Shown piece after piece: positions 33,169 through 41,600 of a stretch of DNA of 64,000 nt. The DNA lies in assembly GCF_000350525.1 (NCBI RefSeq), contig NZ_AOCN01000007.1, positions 124,001-188,000 on the forward strand, in the 5' to 3' direction. The notes beneath the pieces were generated by a model. It did not search any database. It had not been told where the DNA came from and saw only the letters and a list, made by a program, of their open reading frames with translations. The position numbers and the translations under genes were made by a program. Positions within the stretch are counted from its first letter, which is position 1. Each line of letters begins with the position of its first letter. This DNA comes from Leucobacter salsicius M1-8 (GTDB lineage Bacteria > Actinomycetota > Actinomycetes > Actinomycetales > Microbacteriaceae).

Positions 33169-33927
33169 ATCAACAAAGGCAGGAGACCGTTGGCTCCGTC
33201 CAAGGAGGGGCTTGAGTTTCTCACTCGCCCGCTACACTCGACAAACCCATATGAGGAGACGGTCCAGCGCCTCTTACAAGTCGTGCGCTTAGGACTCATT
33301 GGCCCTAATGGACGTCTCCCCTCAGAGCGAGACCTTTCGGCCATGCTCGGTGTAGGTCGCAGCACAGTGCGGGAGGCGCTTTCGACCCTAGCTGAGGCTG
33401 GATACACCGTCTCTCGAAGAGGGCGTTATGGCGGCACTTTTGTTGCCCATGCATTACCAGATTCAGAACCCCTCGAAGTGTTCTCCGACCTATTTTCGCC
33501 GCACGAGTTGGCCGATTTGGGCACCACTCGTCGAGTATTGGAAGTGGGAGCGGTGCGCGAGGCAGCGTCGCGCCCACTTCCAGCCTCAGAGCGCGCTTCG
33601 CTGCAGGCTGCGCTTGAAGAGTGTGCAAATACCGAGCTGTCCAGCTACCGACGTCTTGACTCTCGACTGCACATACTGTTTGCCGAGCTTTCTGGGTCTG
33701 CCAGCCTCATTCAGCTCGTTGCCGATGTGCGCACAAGAGTCAACTCGGCCCTTGACTGCATCCCTATGCTCGCCCCGAACCTGGCTAACTCGCACGAGCA
33801 GCATCAAGCCATCTCGCAAGCGATCCTCGCGGGGCACCCCGAAGAGGCGGCAGCGGCCATGACAGTTCATCTCATGGGGACGGAGTCCCTCTTACAGGGG
33901 TTCTTAGCGCATCAGGATAGCGACTAG
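33154..33927 (+). CDS. GntR-family regulator, FCD (FadR-like) subfamily
   Basis: The 257-residue protein has an N-terminal winged helix (EETVQRLLQVVRLGLIGPNGRLPSERDLSAMLGVGRSTVREALSTLAEAGYTVSRRGRYGGTF as consecutive elements, residues about 27-90) and a C-terminal all-helical FCD ligand domain. Expected metal/ligand residues are in LDSRLHILFAELSG and NSHEQHQAISQAILAGHPEEAAAAM. Such regulators respond to organic acids or amino acids. The ATG at 33154 has no Shine-Dalgarno; an in-frame TTG at 33190 with AGGAG is an alternative. Divergent from the amidase/Dpp operon, its likely target. Its 3' end overlaps the methyltransferase gene by four bases. Confidence 0.88.
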   Translation: MMALRINKGRRPLAPSKEGLEFLTRPLHSTNPYEETVQRLLQVVRLGLIGPNGRLPSERDLSAMLGVGRSTVREALSTLAEAGYTVSRRGRYGGTFVAHALPDSEPLEVFSDLFSPHELADLGTTRRVLEVGAVREAASRPLPASERASLQAALEECANTELSSYRRLDSRLHILFAELSGSASLIQLVADVRTRVNSALDCIPMLAPNLANSHEQHQAISQAILAGHPEEAAAAMTVHLMGTESLLQGFLAHQDSD

Positions 33928-35219
33928 CGCTGAACACCCAACCGCCACAACGACGTCACCTCGCGCGAGCGCACGGCGTGCAGCACGTCCGCCGCATCCG
34001 ACGCCCGGCCATGAGTGGGCACGGTGTCGAGCCGGTCGATGACTTCGAGCCCGGCGCGTTCGATCGCTTCGAGCAGCATCTCCCGTGTGCGCAGCCCGAG
34101 CAGTTCGGCGAGGTCCGAAATGATCAGCCAGCCCTCGCCGCCCTCGGTCAGGTGCGAAGCGAGCCCGTCCAAGAACTGCAGCAGCATCTTGCTGCCCGGG
34201 TCGTACACGGCGGCATCGAGCGTAGTCGCCGCGCTGCCCGGCAACCACGGCGGGTTACATACAATGAGCGGCGCGCGACCCTCAGGGAACATGCTCGTGA
34301 GCTGGGCCTCGGCCAAGTCAGCGATGCCGAGCCGCGCAAAGTTGTCGTTTGCGCAATCAACCGCCCGCTGGTGCAGGTCGGTGCCGACAACTCGGGCGAC
34401 ACCGCGCTTCGCGAGCACAGCCGCGAGCACTCCCGTGCCCGTGCCGATGTCAAACGCGAGATCGACATCGCCTGCGAGCGGCGCCTGCGCGACGAGGTCG
34501 ACATACTCGTGCCGCGTCGGCAGAAACGTGCCGTAGTGCGGGTAAATCTTCGCCCCCAGGCTCGGCACATTGACGCCGTTCACGAACCACTGGTGCGCAC
34601 CCTGCACACCCACCAGCTCCTGCAGGCTTACAACAGCTCGGCGCGCCACTGCGTGGCCAGCACCACCTGCGGGCTTTGATCCGGATCCCGGCCAGCCGCC
34701 ATACCCAAATTCGATCGCGGGCCCGACCTTCGGCGCACGCGGGAGCGGGATCTCGGCAAGACCGCTCTCGGTATCCACTTCGAGCGGCACCAGGATCAGC
34801 GACATGATGCGCGAGCGACCGGCGCGCGCCTGCCGAATCCGGTAGAACTCCTCGGCATCGGTGCGCGCGGTATCGGCTTCGTTCGCCGACGACTTCGGGG
34901 CCTTCTTGCCCTTGTTACCCTTGGCAACCCGGCGGTCGATCGCGCTCAGAATCTGTTTCGCGTTGTGAAAGTCACCGAGCCACAGCATCGCGGTGCCCTG
35001 CGCGGCGTACTTCACAGCCTGGTCGGCGGTGAGTCGATCATCAACCGGCACCACTCGCTTGGGCGCCGGGCGGTCATTCGCCGACAACCACTCGGCAGAG
35101 TGCGTCTCGCCGCCAGCCTGCCAGGTCACAAACGAGTCGGGCGCGACGTCGCCAGGAATCTGATCGGAAGCGATAGGAGATCGACCTCGTTCGGTTGCGG
35201 CCAGGCAACGCTCGCTCAC
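33924..35219 (-). CDS. Class I SAM-dependent methyltransferase (small-domain MTS/HemK-like)
   Basis: The 431-residue protein has a C-terminal Rossmann methyltransferase domain with the SAM loop LAFDIGTGTGVLAAVLAKRG, acidic loop VGTDLHQRAV and the catalytic NPPW tetrapeptide in LIVCNPPWLPG, the signature of enzymes that methylate planar nitrogen (bases in RNA/DNA or glutamine side chains). The N-terminal half has a Lys-rich linker (RRVAKGNKGKKAPKSS) and no recognised fold; it resembles two-domain RsmC/RlmG layouts. Start is GTG 35219, overlapping a possible 11-residue leader ORF by four bases. The target is unknown. Confidence 0.82.
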   Translation of the reverse strand: MSERCLAATERGRSPIASDQIPGDVAPDSFVTWQAGGETHSAEWLSANDRPAPKRVVPVDDRLTADQAVKYAAQGTAMLWLGDFHNAKQILSAIDRRVAKGNKGKKAPKSSANEADTARTDAEEFYRIRQARAGRSRIMSLILVPLEVDTESGLAEIPLPRAPKVGPAIEFGYGGWPGSGSKPAGGAGHAVARRAVVSLQELVGVQGAHQWFVNGVNVPSLGAKIYPHYGTFLPTRHEYVDLVAQAPLAGDVDLAFDIGTGTGVLAAVLAKRGVARVVGTDLHQRAVDCANDNFARLGIADLAEAQLTSMFPEGRAPLIVCNPPWLPGSAATTLDAAVYDPGSKMLLQFLDGLASHLTEGGEGWLIISDLAELLGLRTREMLLEAIERAGLEVIDRLDTVPTHGRASDAADVLHAVRSREVTSLWRLGVQR

Positions 35220-35251
35220 GCACCAGACGCGCCGCGAACAGCAAGACCCAT
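35216..35251 (-). CDS. Possible 11-residue leader peptide before the methyltransferase gene
   Basis: ATG at 35251 opens MGLAVRGASGA and stops with a TGA that overlaps the methyltransferase GTG start (GTGA). AAAGGG lies about 12 bases upstream. Such overlaps can couple translation. It could equally be chance in a GC-rich leader; nothing else supports it. Confidence 0.25.
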   Translation of the reverse strand: MGLAVRGASGA

Positions 35252-35288
35252 GGATAAATTGGACCCTTTGAGTCTACTAATGCGGGGA

Positions 35289-35843
35289 CTACGCGCTCTC
35301 AGCGTGCTTCGCGAGTAGCGTGTTGATCCGGTCGATCTCAAATGTTCCCGTGCTCTCGGTATAGAAAGCAACTCGAGTCTCGGTGAACTCGAGGTCGTTG
35401 CGCGACCAGATGTGCTCGGCGATCATGCTCGTCAGGTGCTCAAACCCGGTCGTGCGAATGCGCAGAATCAGGTCGGAAGGGCCAGTAACGACCGCGATCT
35501 CCTCGATGTTGGGTACTGAGCCGAGGTCCTCGAGCACAGTGCTGCGGTCGAATCCCGGGCGAATGAGGATCGACAGATAGACCACCATCGAGTAGCCGAG
35601 CGCCTGCCAGTCGATGTCAACGCTGTACCCCTTGATCACGCCGACGCTTTGCAGCCTGGCGAGACGCTCCGACACCGCGGGCGACGACAGCCCGACGGCC
35701 GCAGCAAGGCTCTTGAGCGTCGCACGCCCGTCCTCGAGCAGCAGCTTCATGAGCTTGAGATCGATCGCGTCGGTCGAGGGCAGTGGCGCGGGGTTCTTGA
35801 TCTCCTCAGAGACGCGAACAAAGCTGTGTTTACTCCGGTCCAA
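35289..35843 (-). CDS. Lrp/AsnC-family transcriptional regulator
   Basis: The 184-residue protein has an N-terminal helix-turn-helix (DLKLMKLLLEDGRATLKSLAAAVGLSSPAVSERLARLQSVGVIKGYS) and a C-terminal RAM ligand domain (VYLSILIRPGFDRSTVLEDLGSVPNIEEIAVVTGPSDLILRIRTTGFEHLTSMI). Lrp proteins sense amino acids and form octamers. A roughly 28-residue N-terminal extension precedes the HTH. The TTG start at 35843 has AAAGGGA about five bases upstream. It lies downstream of the NhaC-like gene, separated by a terminator, and may control that transporter and the divergent PLP enzyme. Confidence 0.9.
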   Translation of the reverse strand: MDRSKHSFVRVSEEIKNPAPLPSTDAIDLKLMKLLLEDGRATLKSLAAAVGLSSPAVSERLARLQSVGVIKGYSVDIDWQALGYSMVVYLSILIRPGFDRSTVLEDLGSVPNIEEIAVVTGPSDLILRIRTTGFEHLTSMIAEHIWSRNDLEFTETRVAFYTESTGTFEIDRINTLLAKHAESA

Positions 35844-35898
35844 CAGCGTCCCTTTCGTCGAGCCAGCCCCTCGGCACGGGCAAGCGGTTGTTAGCCTA

Positions 35899-35940
35899 AC
35901 AGGCGCCGTTCTCCCGCCTTTGCGGGAAAACGGCGCCTGT
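35899..35940 (-). terminator. Hairpin terminator after the NhaC-like gene
   Basis: A 19-bp stem (ACAGGCGCCGTTCTCCCGC against GCGGGAAAACGGCGCCTGT, one G-U-type mismatch) with a 4-base loop lies 17 bases after the NhaC-like stop and before the lrp start. Confidence 0.75.
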
Positions 35941-35957
35941 CAGATTGGCGCGGCTCG

Positions 35958-37466
35958 CTACTTCAGGTGCATAACGGGGACGGTGCCGGTGAGTTCGGCC
36001 TGGTATTCCAGATCCGGATCAGCCTGCTCCACACCGCCCTGGCCCTCATACGTGCGGCCCCAACCGGTGGCGATCGCAAAGATCAGCACGAGCGCGAGCG
36101 CGAACGGGTAGAACGCAGCGGTGACGATCGCAAAGATGCTGAGCGCGGGTACGCCTTCGTAGCCCTGTGTGCCGACCGACGCGATGAGCAGGAACGAGCT
36201 CACGATCGGCACGACGGTGCCGACCATGGCGAAGCAGTCCATCACGTTCGAGCGGCGGTACGGGTGCAACCCGGCGGCGCCACCGATCTTGTCGGTGAGC
36301 GGGCCAGCGAACGCGATACCGGGGCCGTTGAGGCCCGCGAGCACGACGGTGCAGAGCAGACCCGAGATACCCATGGTGATCTCGGCGCCGCGCACGGACT
36401 GCATCTTCGGTCGGCTCAGCAGCGACGCGACCACACGATCGAAGATGCCTGAGGCCTCAATGATGCCGATCATCGAGAAGATCGCGACCAACAAACCGAT
36501 GAGGGGCAGCATGCCCGCGAAGCCGGTGATTAGGTAACCGGTGGGGGCGCCCTCCGAGGCTCCGACAATGCCGGGCAGATCGGTGAGGCCGGTGACGAGT
36601 GCGGTGATCGTGCCAACGACGAGCCCCACTCCCACGGCGAGGTAGATGTCTCGCTTAGTGAAGGCAACAATGAGCAGCGCGGCGACAGCGAGCAACATCC
36701 ACAGTCCCGTCGGGTCAGCGTCGGCCTCGATCACAGCATGTGCCGAATCGTCTGCCATGACAAACCCCGCTATCAGGAAACCGATCGCCGTGATGCCCGC
36801 GGCGGGCAGTGCGTAACGGGTACGGGCGCGCACCACGCCACCCACGTCGGCAAGCCCCTCGCGGCGACGGTAGCGCTGCGTCGTTGCAGAGATCACTGTC
36901 GTGTCAGAGATGGGGGCCAGGTTGTCCCCGAAGATCGCGCCCGAGAGGATCGCGCCGGCCAGCAGCACGGGCTCGGCACCGATTGCGACGCCGGCCGAGT
37001 ACATGATCGGGAACATCGTGAACATGGTGCCGATTGATGAACCCGTCGCAAGCGCGATGGCACCCGTGACGAGGAACGTGAGCCTCGCGAACGGTGCGCT
37101 CGAGATATTAAGAGTCTGTGCGAGCCAGATGAAGCCGCTCGAGACGCCCGTGGTCTTGAGCATCTCAGACAACAGGCCGACCATCAGCATGAGCACGAAC
37201 AGCGTGGCTGCGGTCTTTGTGCTGACGCCGGCGATTGCCGCGTTCCAGAAGTTCGACTGGCTGCGCGCGAGCCAGGAGCTGATGAAAATACCGATAAATC
37301 CGGCGACGGCGAGTGCGGTGAGGTCGAAGACCTGTTCACCGACGAAGAAGTAAATCGACCCGATCACCAGGGCGATCGGTGGAATGAACGCGCCGAGAAG
37401 ACCGATACGAAAACGAACTTCGTTTTCTTGTTCGGTCGTAGCGTGCGCTGCGGTGGTAGTTGACAT
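35958..37466 (-). CDS. NhaC-type Na+/H+ antiporter family transporter
   Basis: The 502-residue protein has about eleven to twelve hydrophobic helices. It has the family-typical loop GAILSGAIFGDNLAPISDTTVISA and a preceding GTMFTMFPIMYSAGVAIGAEPVLLA, which mark the NhaC antiporter family. NhaC proteins exchange sodium or organic substrates (malate/lactate in MleN) with protons. GGAGAG precedes the ATG. It is divergent from the PLP-dependent class-V gene and upstream of lrp; that context suggests an amino-acid-derived substrate rather than simple pH control. This is inference. Confidence 0.88.
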   Translation of the reverse strand: MSTTTAAHATTEQENEVRFRIGLLGAFIPPIALVIGSIYFFVGEQVFDLTALAVAGFIGIFISSWLARSQSNFWNAAIAGVSTKTAATLFVLMLMVGLLSEMLKTTGVSSGFIWLAQTLNISSAPFARLTFLVTGAIALATGSSIGTMFTMFPIMYSAGVAIGAEPVLLAGAILSGAIFGDNLAPISDTTVISATTQRYRRREGLADVGGVVRARTRYALPAAGITAIGFLIAGFVMADDSAHAVIEADADPTGLWMLLAVAALLIVAFTKRDIYLAVGVGLVVGTITALVTGLTDLPGIVGASEGAPTGYLITGFAGMLPLIGLLVAIFSMIGIIEASGIFDRVVASLLSRPKMQSVRGAEITMGISGLLCTVVLAGLNGPGIAFAGPLTDKIGGAAGLHPYRRSNVMDCFAMVGTVVPIVSSFLLIASVGTQGYEGVPALSIFAIVTAAFYPFALALVLIFAIATGWGRTYEGQGGVEQADPDLEYQAELTGTVPVMHLK

Positions 37467-37636
37467 GAGCTCTCCAGCTTCATTGATGAAGTCACACCGG
37501 GAAGCCCGATGCGATAAACCAAAGGTAGTCTGTCAATAATACCTAACAATCACAAGCTTGAATTACCCTACACTTAGGATTATCAATTCTGGCGCGCACT
37601 GCGGCAGCCTCCGAGTTCCCATTCAAAGGAGAAACC

Positions 37637-38863
37637 ATGACCTTCTCGGGCGAAAACATTCGGGCCGACTTTTCGGCCCTCGCGCACGGCTACGCATTCT
37701 TCGATGCGCCGGGCGGCACACAGGTGCCCGATGTGGTCGCCGAACGCATGGCGGCGGCAGCCATCGCTCCTACCTCGTACCGCAACCCGCTGTCGCCCAC
37801 CGGGCGCAATGCAGAGCGTGCCATCGTTGAGTTTCGGGCCGCGGCGGCGGACCTCCTCGGCGCTGACCCCGCCGGTATCGTCCACGGTCGCAGCTCTACG
37901 CAGCTCGCTATGGAGTTTGCGCGCACGCTCTCGAAGCGGTGGCAGCCCGGCGACAACATCGTGCTCACCACCCTCGAGCACAACTCAAACGTCCAGCCAT
38001 GGGTACTTGCTGCCGAGCGAGTGGGCGTCGAGGTGCGCTACGCCAAGTTCGACCACGCCACGGGCGAGCTGCCCGTGGGCGAGTTCGAACGCCTCGTTGA
38101 CGAGCGCACCCGCCAGGTCGCCGTCACGGGTGCCTCGAACTTCGTGGGAACCCAGCCTGACGTCGCCGCAATTGCTGCAGTCACGCACGCGGTCGGCGCG
38201 CTGCTCTACGTCGACGGCGTACACAACACCGCGCACTCCGCGGTTGACGTGAAGCTGCTTGGCGCCGATTTCTACACGTACTCCCCCTACAAGCTCTTTG
38301 GCCCTCACTGCGGCGTGCTCGCCGCCGACCCCGCACTGCTCGAAGAACTTGAACCCGACAAGCTGGCGCCGTCGCCCAACGTGGTGCCCGAGAAGTTTGA
38401 GCTCGGCACGCTTCCCTACGAGATCCTCGCGGGCGTCACCGCTTCAGTCGATTACATCGCGAGCCTCGCGCCCGCCGCGGCCGCAGGCGGCACCCGCCGC
38501 GAACGCATCGTCGCTGCGATGCACGCGATCGATGAGTACGAACTCGACCTGCGCACACGCCTTGAAGAAGGCCTCGCCAAGGTGCCCGGACTTACGCTCT
38601 GGTCTCGGGCACAGCAGCGCACCTCAACGCTGCTGTTCACCATCGACGGGCTCAACCCCATCGAGGTGGAGCGCAAGCTCACCGAGCAGAACCTACTCGT
38701 GCAGGCCGGCAACTTCTACGCGATCGACGCGTGCCACCAGATGGGCCTCGGCGAGCCCGGCGGCATTCGCGCGGGGTTGGCACCCTACAACACCGTCGAA
38801 GAGGTCGACGCGCTGGTAGTTGGCCTGAACGAACTTGCGGCGGCTGTAGGCGTCGTCGCATAG
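37637..38863 (+). CDS. Class-V PLP-dependent enzyme, cysteine-desulfurase-like (VC1184 subfamily type)
   Basis: The 408-residue fold-type-I enzyme begins with ENIRADFSALAHGYAFFDAPGGTQVPDVV, as in cysteine-desulfurase-like proteins. PLP contacts include TTLEHNSNVQPW (His stacking on the ring), YVDGVHNTAHSAVDVKLLGADF (D and H) and the Schiff-base lysine in FYTYSPYKLFGPHCG. The mobile cysteine loop of SufS/IscS is not evident, so it may act as a lyase, epimerase or aminotransferase on a cysteine-like substrate. AAAGGAG precedes the ATG. The 170 A/T-rich bases shared with the divergent NhaC-like gene probably hold Lrp sites. Confidence 0.87.
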   Translation: MTFSGENIRADFSALAHGYAFFDAPGGTQVPDVVAERMAAAAIAPTSYRNPLSPTGRNAERAIVEFRAAAADLLGADPAGIVHGRSSTQLAMEFARTLSKRWQPGDNIVLTTLEHNSNVQPWVLAAERVGVEVRYAKFDHATGELPVGEFERLVDERTRQVAVTGASNFVGTQPDVAAIAAVTHAVGALLYVDGVHNTAHSAVDVKLLGADFYTYSPYKLFGPHCGVLAADPALLEELEPDKLAPSPNVVPEKFELGTLPYEILAGVTASVDYIASLAPAAAAGGTRRERIVAAMHAIDEYELDLRTRLEEGLAKVPGLTLWSRAQQRTSTLLFTIDGLNPIEVERKLTEQNLLVQAGNFYAIDACHQMGLGEPGGIRAGLAPYNTVEEVDALVVGLNELAAAVGVVA

Positions 38864-38910
38864 CTCCAAGTTCGAGCAGCGTCTGACAAGCAGAGCGCGC
38901 CTCTAACTAC

Positions 38911-38949
38911 GGCCCGGGATCCGGCACATCAAGTGCCAGATCCCGGGCC
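38911..38949. terminator. Bidirectional hairpin between convergent genes
   Basis: GGCCCGGGATCCGGCAC pairs with GTGCCAGATCCCGGGCC (17 bp, one mismatch) around a 5-base loop, between the PLP gene and the minus-strand gene ending at 38994. It shares GATCCGGCACATCA with the 2490-2526 hairpin. Confidence 0.65.
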
Positions 38950-38993
38950 GCATCTTTACTGCAAAGCAGGCAGCTTCCATGCGCTGAATCGCG

Positions 38994-40061
38994 CTATGCA
39001 ACCTCGCGAGCATAGGTGAATGCGCGCGCCGCCCGATCGAGCGACATGAACTCCGTCACGCCGCCCCAGCTGTCGTGGTCGATGAGCCGCAGGCCGCTGT
39101 CGAATTGCTGCTTCACGAGATCCTCGTCGCCCATCCACGACATGGTGCAGGCCAATGTGTTGCGCATGACAAGGGACTCGGGGTATCGCTGCAGCAGGTC
39201 GTAGTACCCCTGACGCATGAGGCTCTGGTCAAGTACGGCTTCTTCGAACTCAACCTGCGGGTTCGAGGGGTAACTCGCCCAGTACGAGTACGCAACCAGG
39301 TACCCACCGCACCCGAGTTCGGCTCCGGTCAGTTCGAGTACCCGCCGCGCAAACAGGTCAGCGTAACGCCCGTCCCTGCCAGACCACCGCGGCAACAGCG
39401 ATTGCATGTGCCCACCAAACAACGAGATATTAATGCGATCCAGGCTCCATGCCCGCTCGAAAAGTGCTTCCCGTGCGGCATCGCTCATGCCCGTGACCTG
39501 CCCGATCTCGCTCGACACCTCCAGCCAGAAATAGTGATCCTCGCCATGGGGGTTCGCTGCATCAAGTACGGATTGAGCAGTACTGAGGGCTGCGGCAAAC
39601 CCCGCCCACTGGCTTGGCTCTGTTTCATGAGCCCAGGCCGCCCCACGTTCCATTCCCGCGAGTTGCAGCAGCGCCTGGGCGTACACGGCACCAGTGAGGG
39701 GCGACGGTGCCTCGTTAAAGCGGCGCGCGAAAGGGTCAAGGTACTGCGGCATCTGTTCGAGGTCGTCGGGTACCCGGTCCCCCGTGGCCCAATACGGAAT
39801 GACTGCACTCAGCAACCGACCATTCGGCAGGACCTCCCGGCGCTCGACCGCGGTGCGGTACAGACCTTCAAGCTCAGAGAGCGTGCCGTTTTCTGCGAGG
39901 CCTGCAATACGTGCACGCAATTCGCCGAACACCCCAAATGATTCTTCGTGCGTCGCGAGCCTCAGACCGTGCTTGCTTTGAACTGCTCGAGCCCCTTCTC
40001 GCCGTAAGGGTCTGTACCTCGCTTGAACCAACCAAACACGTTCTCTCCTCGTTCGCCCCAC
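38994..40061 (-). CDS. Hypothetical protein, helical/TPR-like; N-terminus probably frameshifted
   Basis: I do not recognise this gene. The body from about 39960 down to 38994 has good codon use and encodes an all-helical protein with repeated aromatic and Leu positions (LYRTAVERREVLPNGRLLSAVIPYW, WLEVSSEIGQVTGMSDAAREALFERAW, QGYYDLLQRYPESLVMRNTLA), reminiscent of DUF4034- or TPR-like proteins; SWMGDEDLVKQQFDSG lies near the end. The first 33 codons from the GTG at 40061 are full of AGG/AGA/CGA/TTA and look off-frame. A better N-terminus (GTG 40039, MFGWFKRG..) lies in another frame and stops at 39962. One base seems to be missing, or the gene is a pseudogene. Confidence 0.55.
   Translation of the reverse strand: MGRTRRERVWLVQARYRPLRREGARAVQSKHGLRLATHEESFGVFGELRARIAGLAENGTLSELEGLYRTAVERREVLPNGRLLSAVIPYWATGDRVPDDLEQMPQYLDPFARRFNEAPSPLTGAVYAQALLQLAGMERGAAWAHETEPSQWAGFAAALSTAQSVLDAANPHGEDHYFWLEVSSEIGQVTGMSDAAREALFERAWSLDRINISLFGGHMQSLLPRWSGRDGRYADLFARRVLELTGAELGCGGYLVAYSYWASYPSNPQVEFEEAVLDQSLMRQGYYDLLQRYPESLVMRNTLACTMSWMGDEDLVKQQFDSGLRLIDHDSWGGVTEFMSLDRAARAFTYAREVA
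39962..40039 (-). other. Probable true N-terminal coding segment of the preceding entry, out of frame
   Basis: A GTG at 40039 with GAGGAG eight bases upstream opens 25 codons, MFGWFKRGTDPYGEKGLEQF and five more, with normal codon use, then TGA. Moving back one base (-1) joins it to the long frame at about residue LATHEESFGVFGEL. No slippery heptamer is obvious, so a single-base deletion or a sequencing error is more likely than programmed frameshifting. Confidence 0.5.
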
Positions 40062-40189
40062 TGCCAGCGCAGCCCCCGGAAGATTTTAGCGACGAGTGTC
40101 CTCTAATTCAGAATTCGGCAATCACCGTCTTTGAGGATTCAGGCGAAGGTCAACGAGCCTTGACCGGGGCTTCGGCAGCCTCGGGTGGT

Positions 40190-41146
40190 CTACTCGGACT
40201 TCGAGCGTGTGATCGCTTTTGTCGCACGCTTGGCCCCCGATGCGACACCGTTCGCTCCCGTCGCAACACCCTTTGCCCCCGCCGCCACACCCTTCGTGAG
40301 GCCCGCGGCGACACCAGCACCCGCAGCGCGCAGTCCCTTGAACGCACGCAGTTCGATGGGCTCGGCTCCTTCTCTGGGCTCGAGCGTCTCAGGGAATGTG
40401 GCCGGCGCGGGTCCGAATGCGTGCTGCGACGACGTCACGACCTTGCGTCCGAGCAGCAGGTTTCCGGTGCCACCGACGGCGGCACCGATGCCGAACGGCA
40501 GGGCCTTGCCCACGATCGATCCGGCACCAAATTTTGCGAACTTGCGCAGGAAGGCCGCTTGCAGTCGATCCAGTACGAATCCAACCGAGCCCCGAGGCAG
40601 AGCCGAAGTGACAATTTCGCCCCAGAACACGGAGCGCGAGCCGCCGCGCCCCGTCACCTGCCGGGTGAACTGACCCAGCAAATCGCCCGCTTCTTTGCCC
40701 AGCATGAGCGTCATGATGAGGATGCGGGCGCGGTCGGGATCCTCGACCGGGATCCCATGGACCTCGGCAACGGACTGCGCGAAGAGCCCCGTGCTTTCGA
40801 GGAAGCCGACGGTCTCGACCCCCGCAAGCGTGAGCGCGACCGGGGTCGAAACCACCGGGATCACCGCGCTTGCGCCCACAGCCGCCCCGCCACCCGTGAC
40901 GGCCAGCAGGTAGCGGCGTTCGAGGATCTTAATGAGCTGCGCCGGCGTCGCGTGCGGATTGCGCAGCCGAATGCTGCGAATGTGCGCGAGCACGATCGGC
41001 CGCTGCACGCCGAGCACCTTGTCGAGCGCGCGCACGAGCACAGGATTGGGGTGGGGCACCGCAGGCTCGATAGGGTCATCCACCAGATGCAGCTGATAGC
41101 CGCCCTGATTCGGTACCGCGATGAGTTCACCCTGAGATTCGGTCAT
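40190..41146 (-). CDS. Hypothetical protein with hydrophobic Gly-rich core and basic repeat tail
   Basis: The 318-residue protein is not recognised. It has a central hydrophobic Ala/Gly region (YLLAVTGGGAAVGASAVIPV, then VALTLAGVETVGFLE, residues about 80-120) and a second one near LPFGIGAAVGGTGNLLLG, so it may be membrane-associated. The C-terminal 50 residues are a low-complexity run of 'KGVAxGA' units (LTKGVAAGAKGVATGANGVA) ending with basic ATKAITRSKSE. The ATG at 41146 gives MTESQGELIAV; the upstream extension to 41362 overlaps the HtaA-like gene in a poor frame. The next gene upstream on the strand is 64 bases away. Confidence 0.65.
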   Translation of the reverse strand: MTESQGELIAVPNQGGYQLHLVDDPIEPAVPHPNPVLVRALDKVLGVQRPIVLAHIRSIRLRNPHATPAQLIKILERRYLLAVTGGGAAVGASAVIPVVSTPVALTLAGVETVGFLESTGLFAQSVAEVHGIPVEDPDRARILIMTLMLGKEAGDLLGQFTRQVTGRGGSRSVFWGEIVTSALPRGSVGFVLDRLQAAFLRKFAKFGAGSIVGKALPFGIGAAVGGTGNLLLGRKVVTSSQHAFGPAPATFPETLEPREGAEPIELRAFKGLRAAGAGVAAGLTKGVAAGAKGVATGANGVASGAKRATKAITRSKSE

Positions 41147-41210
41147 GGGCAGGAGTGTAGTTTCCTTGACTGCGCCCGAGCCGCATATCTGCGGGTTGCA
41201 CTCAGCCACA

Positions 41211-41600
41211 TCACCTGAGATAGAAGTCGTCGAGCGGCGTCCCCTCTTCATACGGCCCGAAGAAGAGGTCCGAACCCTCCTCGGTGAGTGTGAGTCCGGT
41301 GCCGCGCACGCCATCGAAGGTTGCAATAGACGTGAACCGCAGTCTCTCCCCTGCGTCGTCACCCAGCTCGAGCGCCCACCCCGAGGGTGTCTCGACCAGG
41401 GCCGGATCCGCGAGCACGACGCGCATCATGCCGCTGTGCCCCGTGAGCCGCACAACCCCCGTGAATCGAAGACCGGAGCCCGCAAACACCAGCTCGCCAT
41501 TCGATTCCCGTTCGACGCCGTCCAGTTCAACGGCCCCGTCTTCCATGCGGTTGACGTAGTTCATGAGCGAGCCCTTAATGCCCCACACCAGTGATGTCAT
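41211..41600 (-). CDS. Small HtaA-domain-like protein
   Basis: The 129-residue protein reads like one HtaA domain: start SLVWGIKGSLMNYVNRM, then GELVFAGSGLRFTGVVRLTGHSG, VVLADPALV, and ending in a TxxG-rich strand pattern. HtaA domains bind haem in corynebacterial surface proteins through a conserved Tyr and His. Unlike those, this one has no signal peptide, wall anchor or membrane segment, so it would be cytoplasmic. Its ATG at 41600 overlaps the LysR stop (ATGA), so it is translationally coupled to the regulator of the P450 fusion gene. A role in supplying or sensing haem for that P450 is an inference. Confidence 0.7.
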   Translation of the reverse strand: MTSLVWGIKGSLMNYVNRMEDGAVELDGVERESNGELVFAGSGLRFTGVVRLTGHSGMMRVVLADPALVETPSGWALELGDDAGERLRFTSIATFDGVRGTGLTLTEEGSDLFFGPYEEGTPLDDFYLR

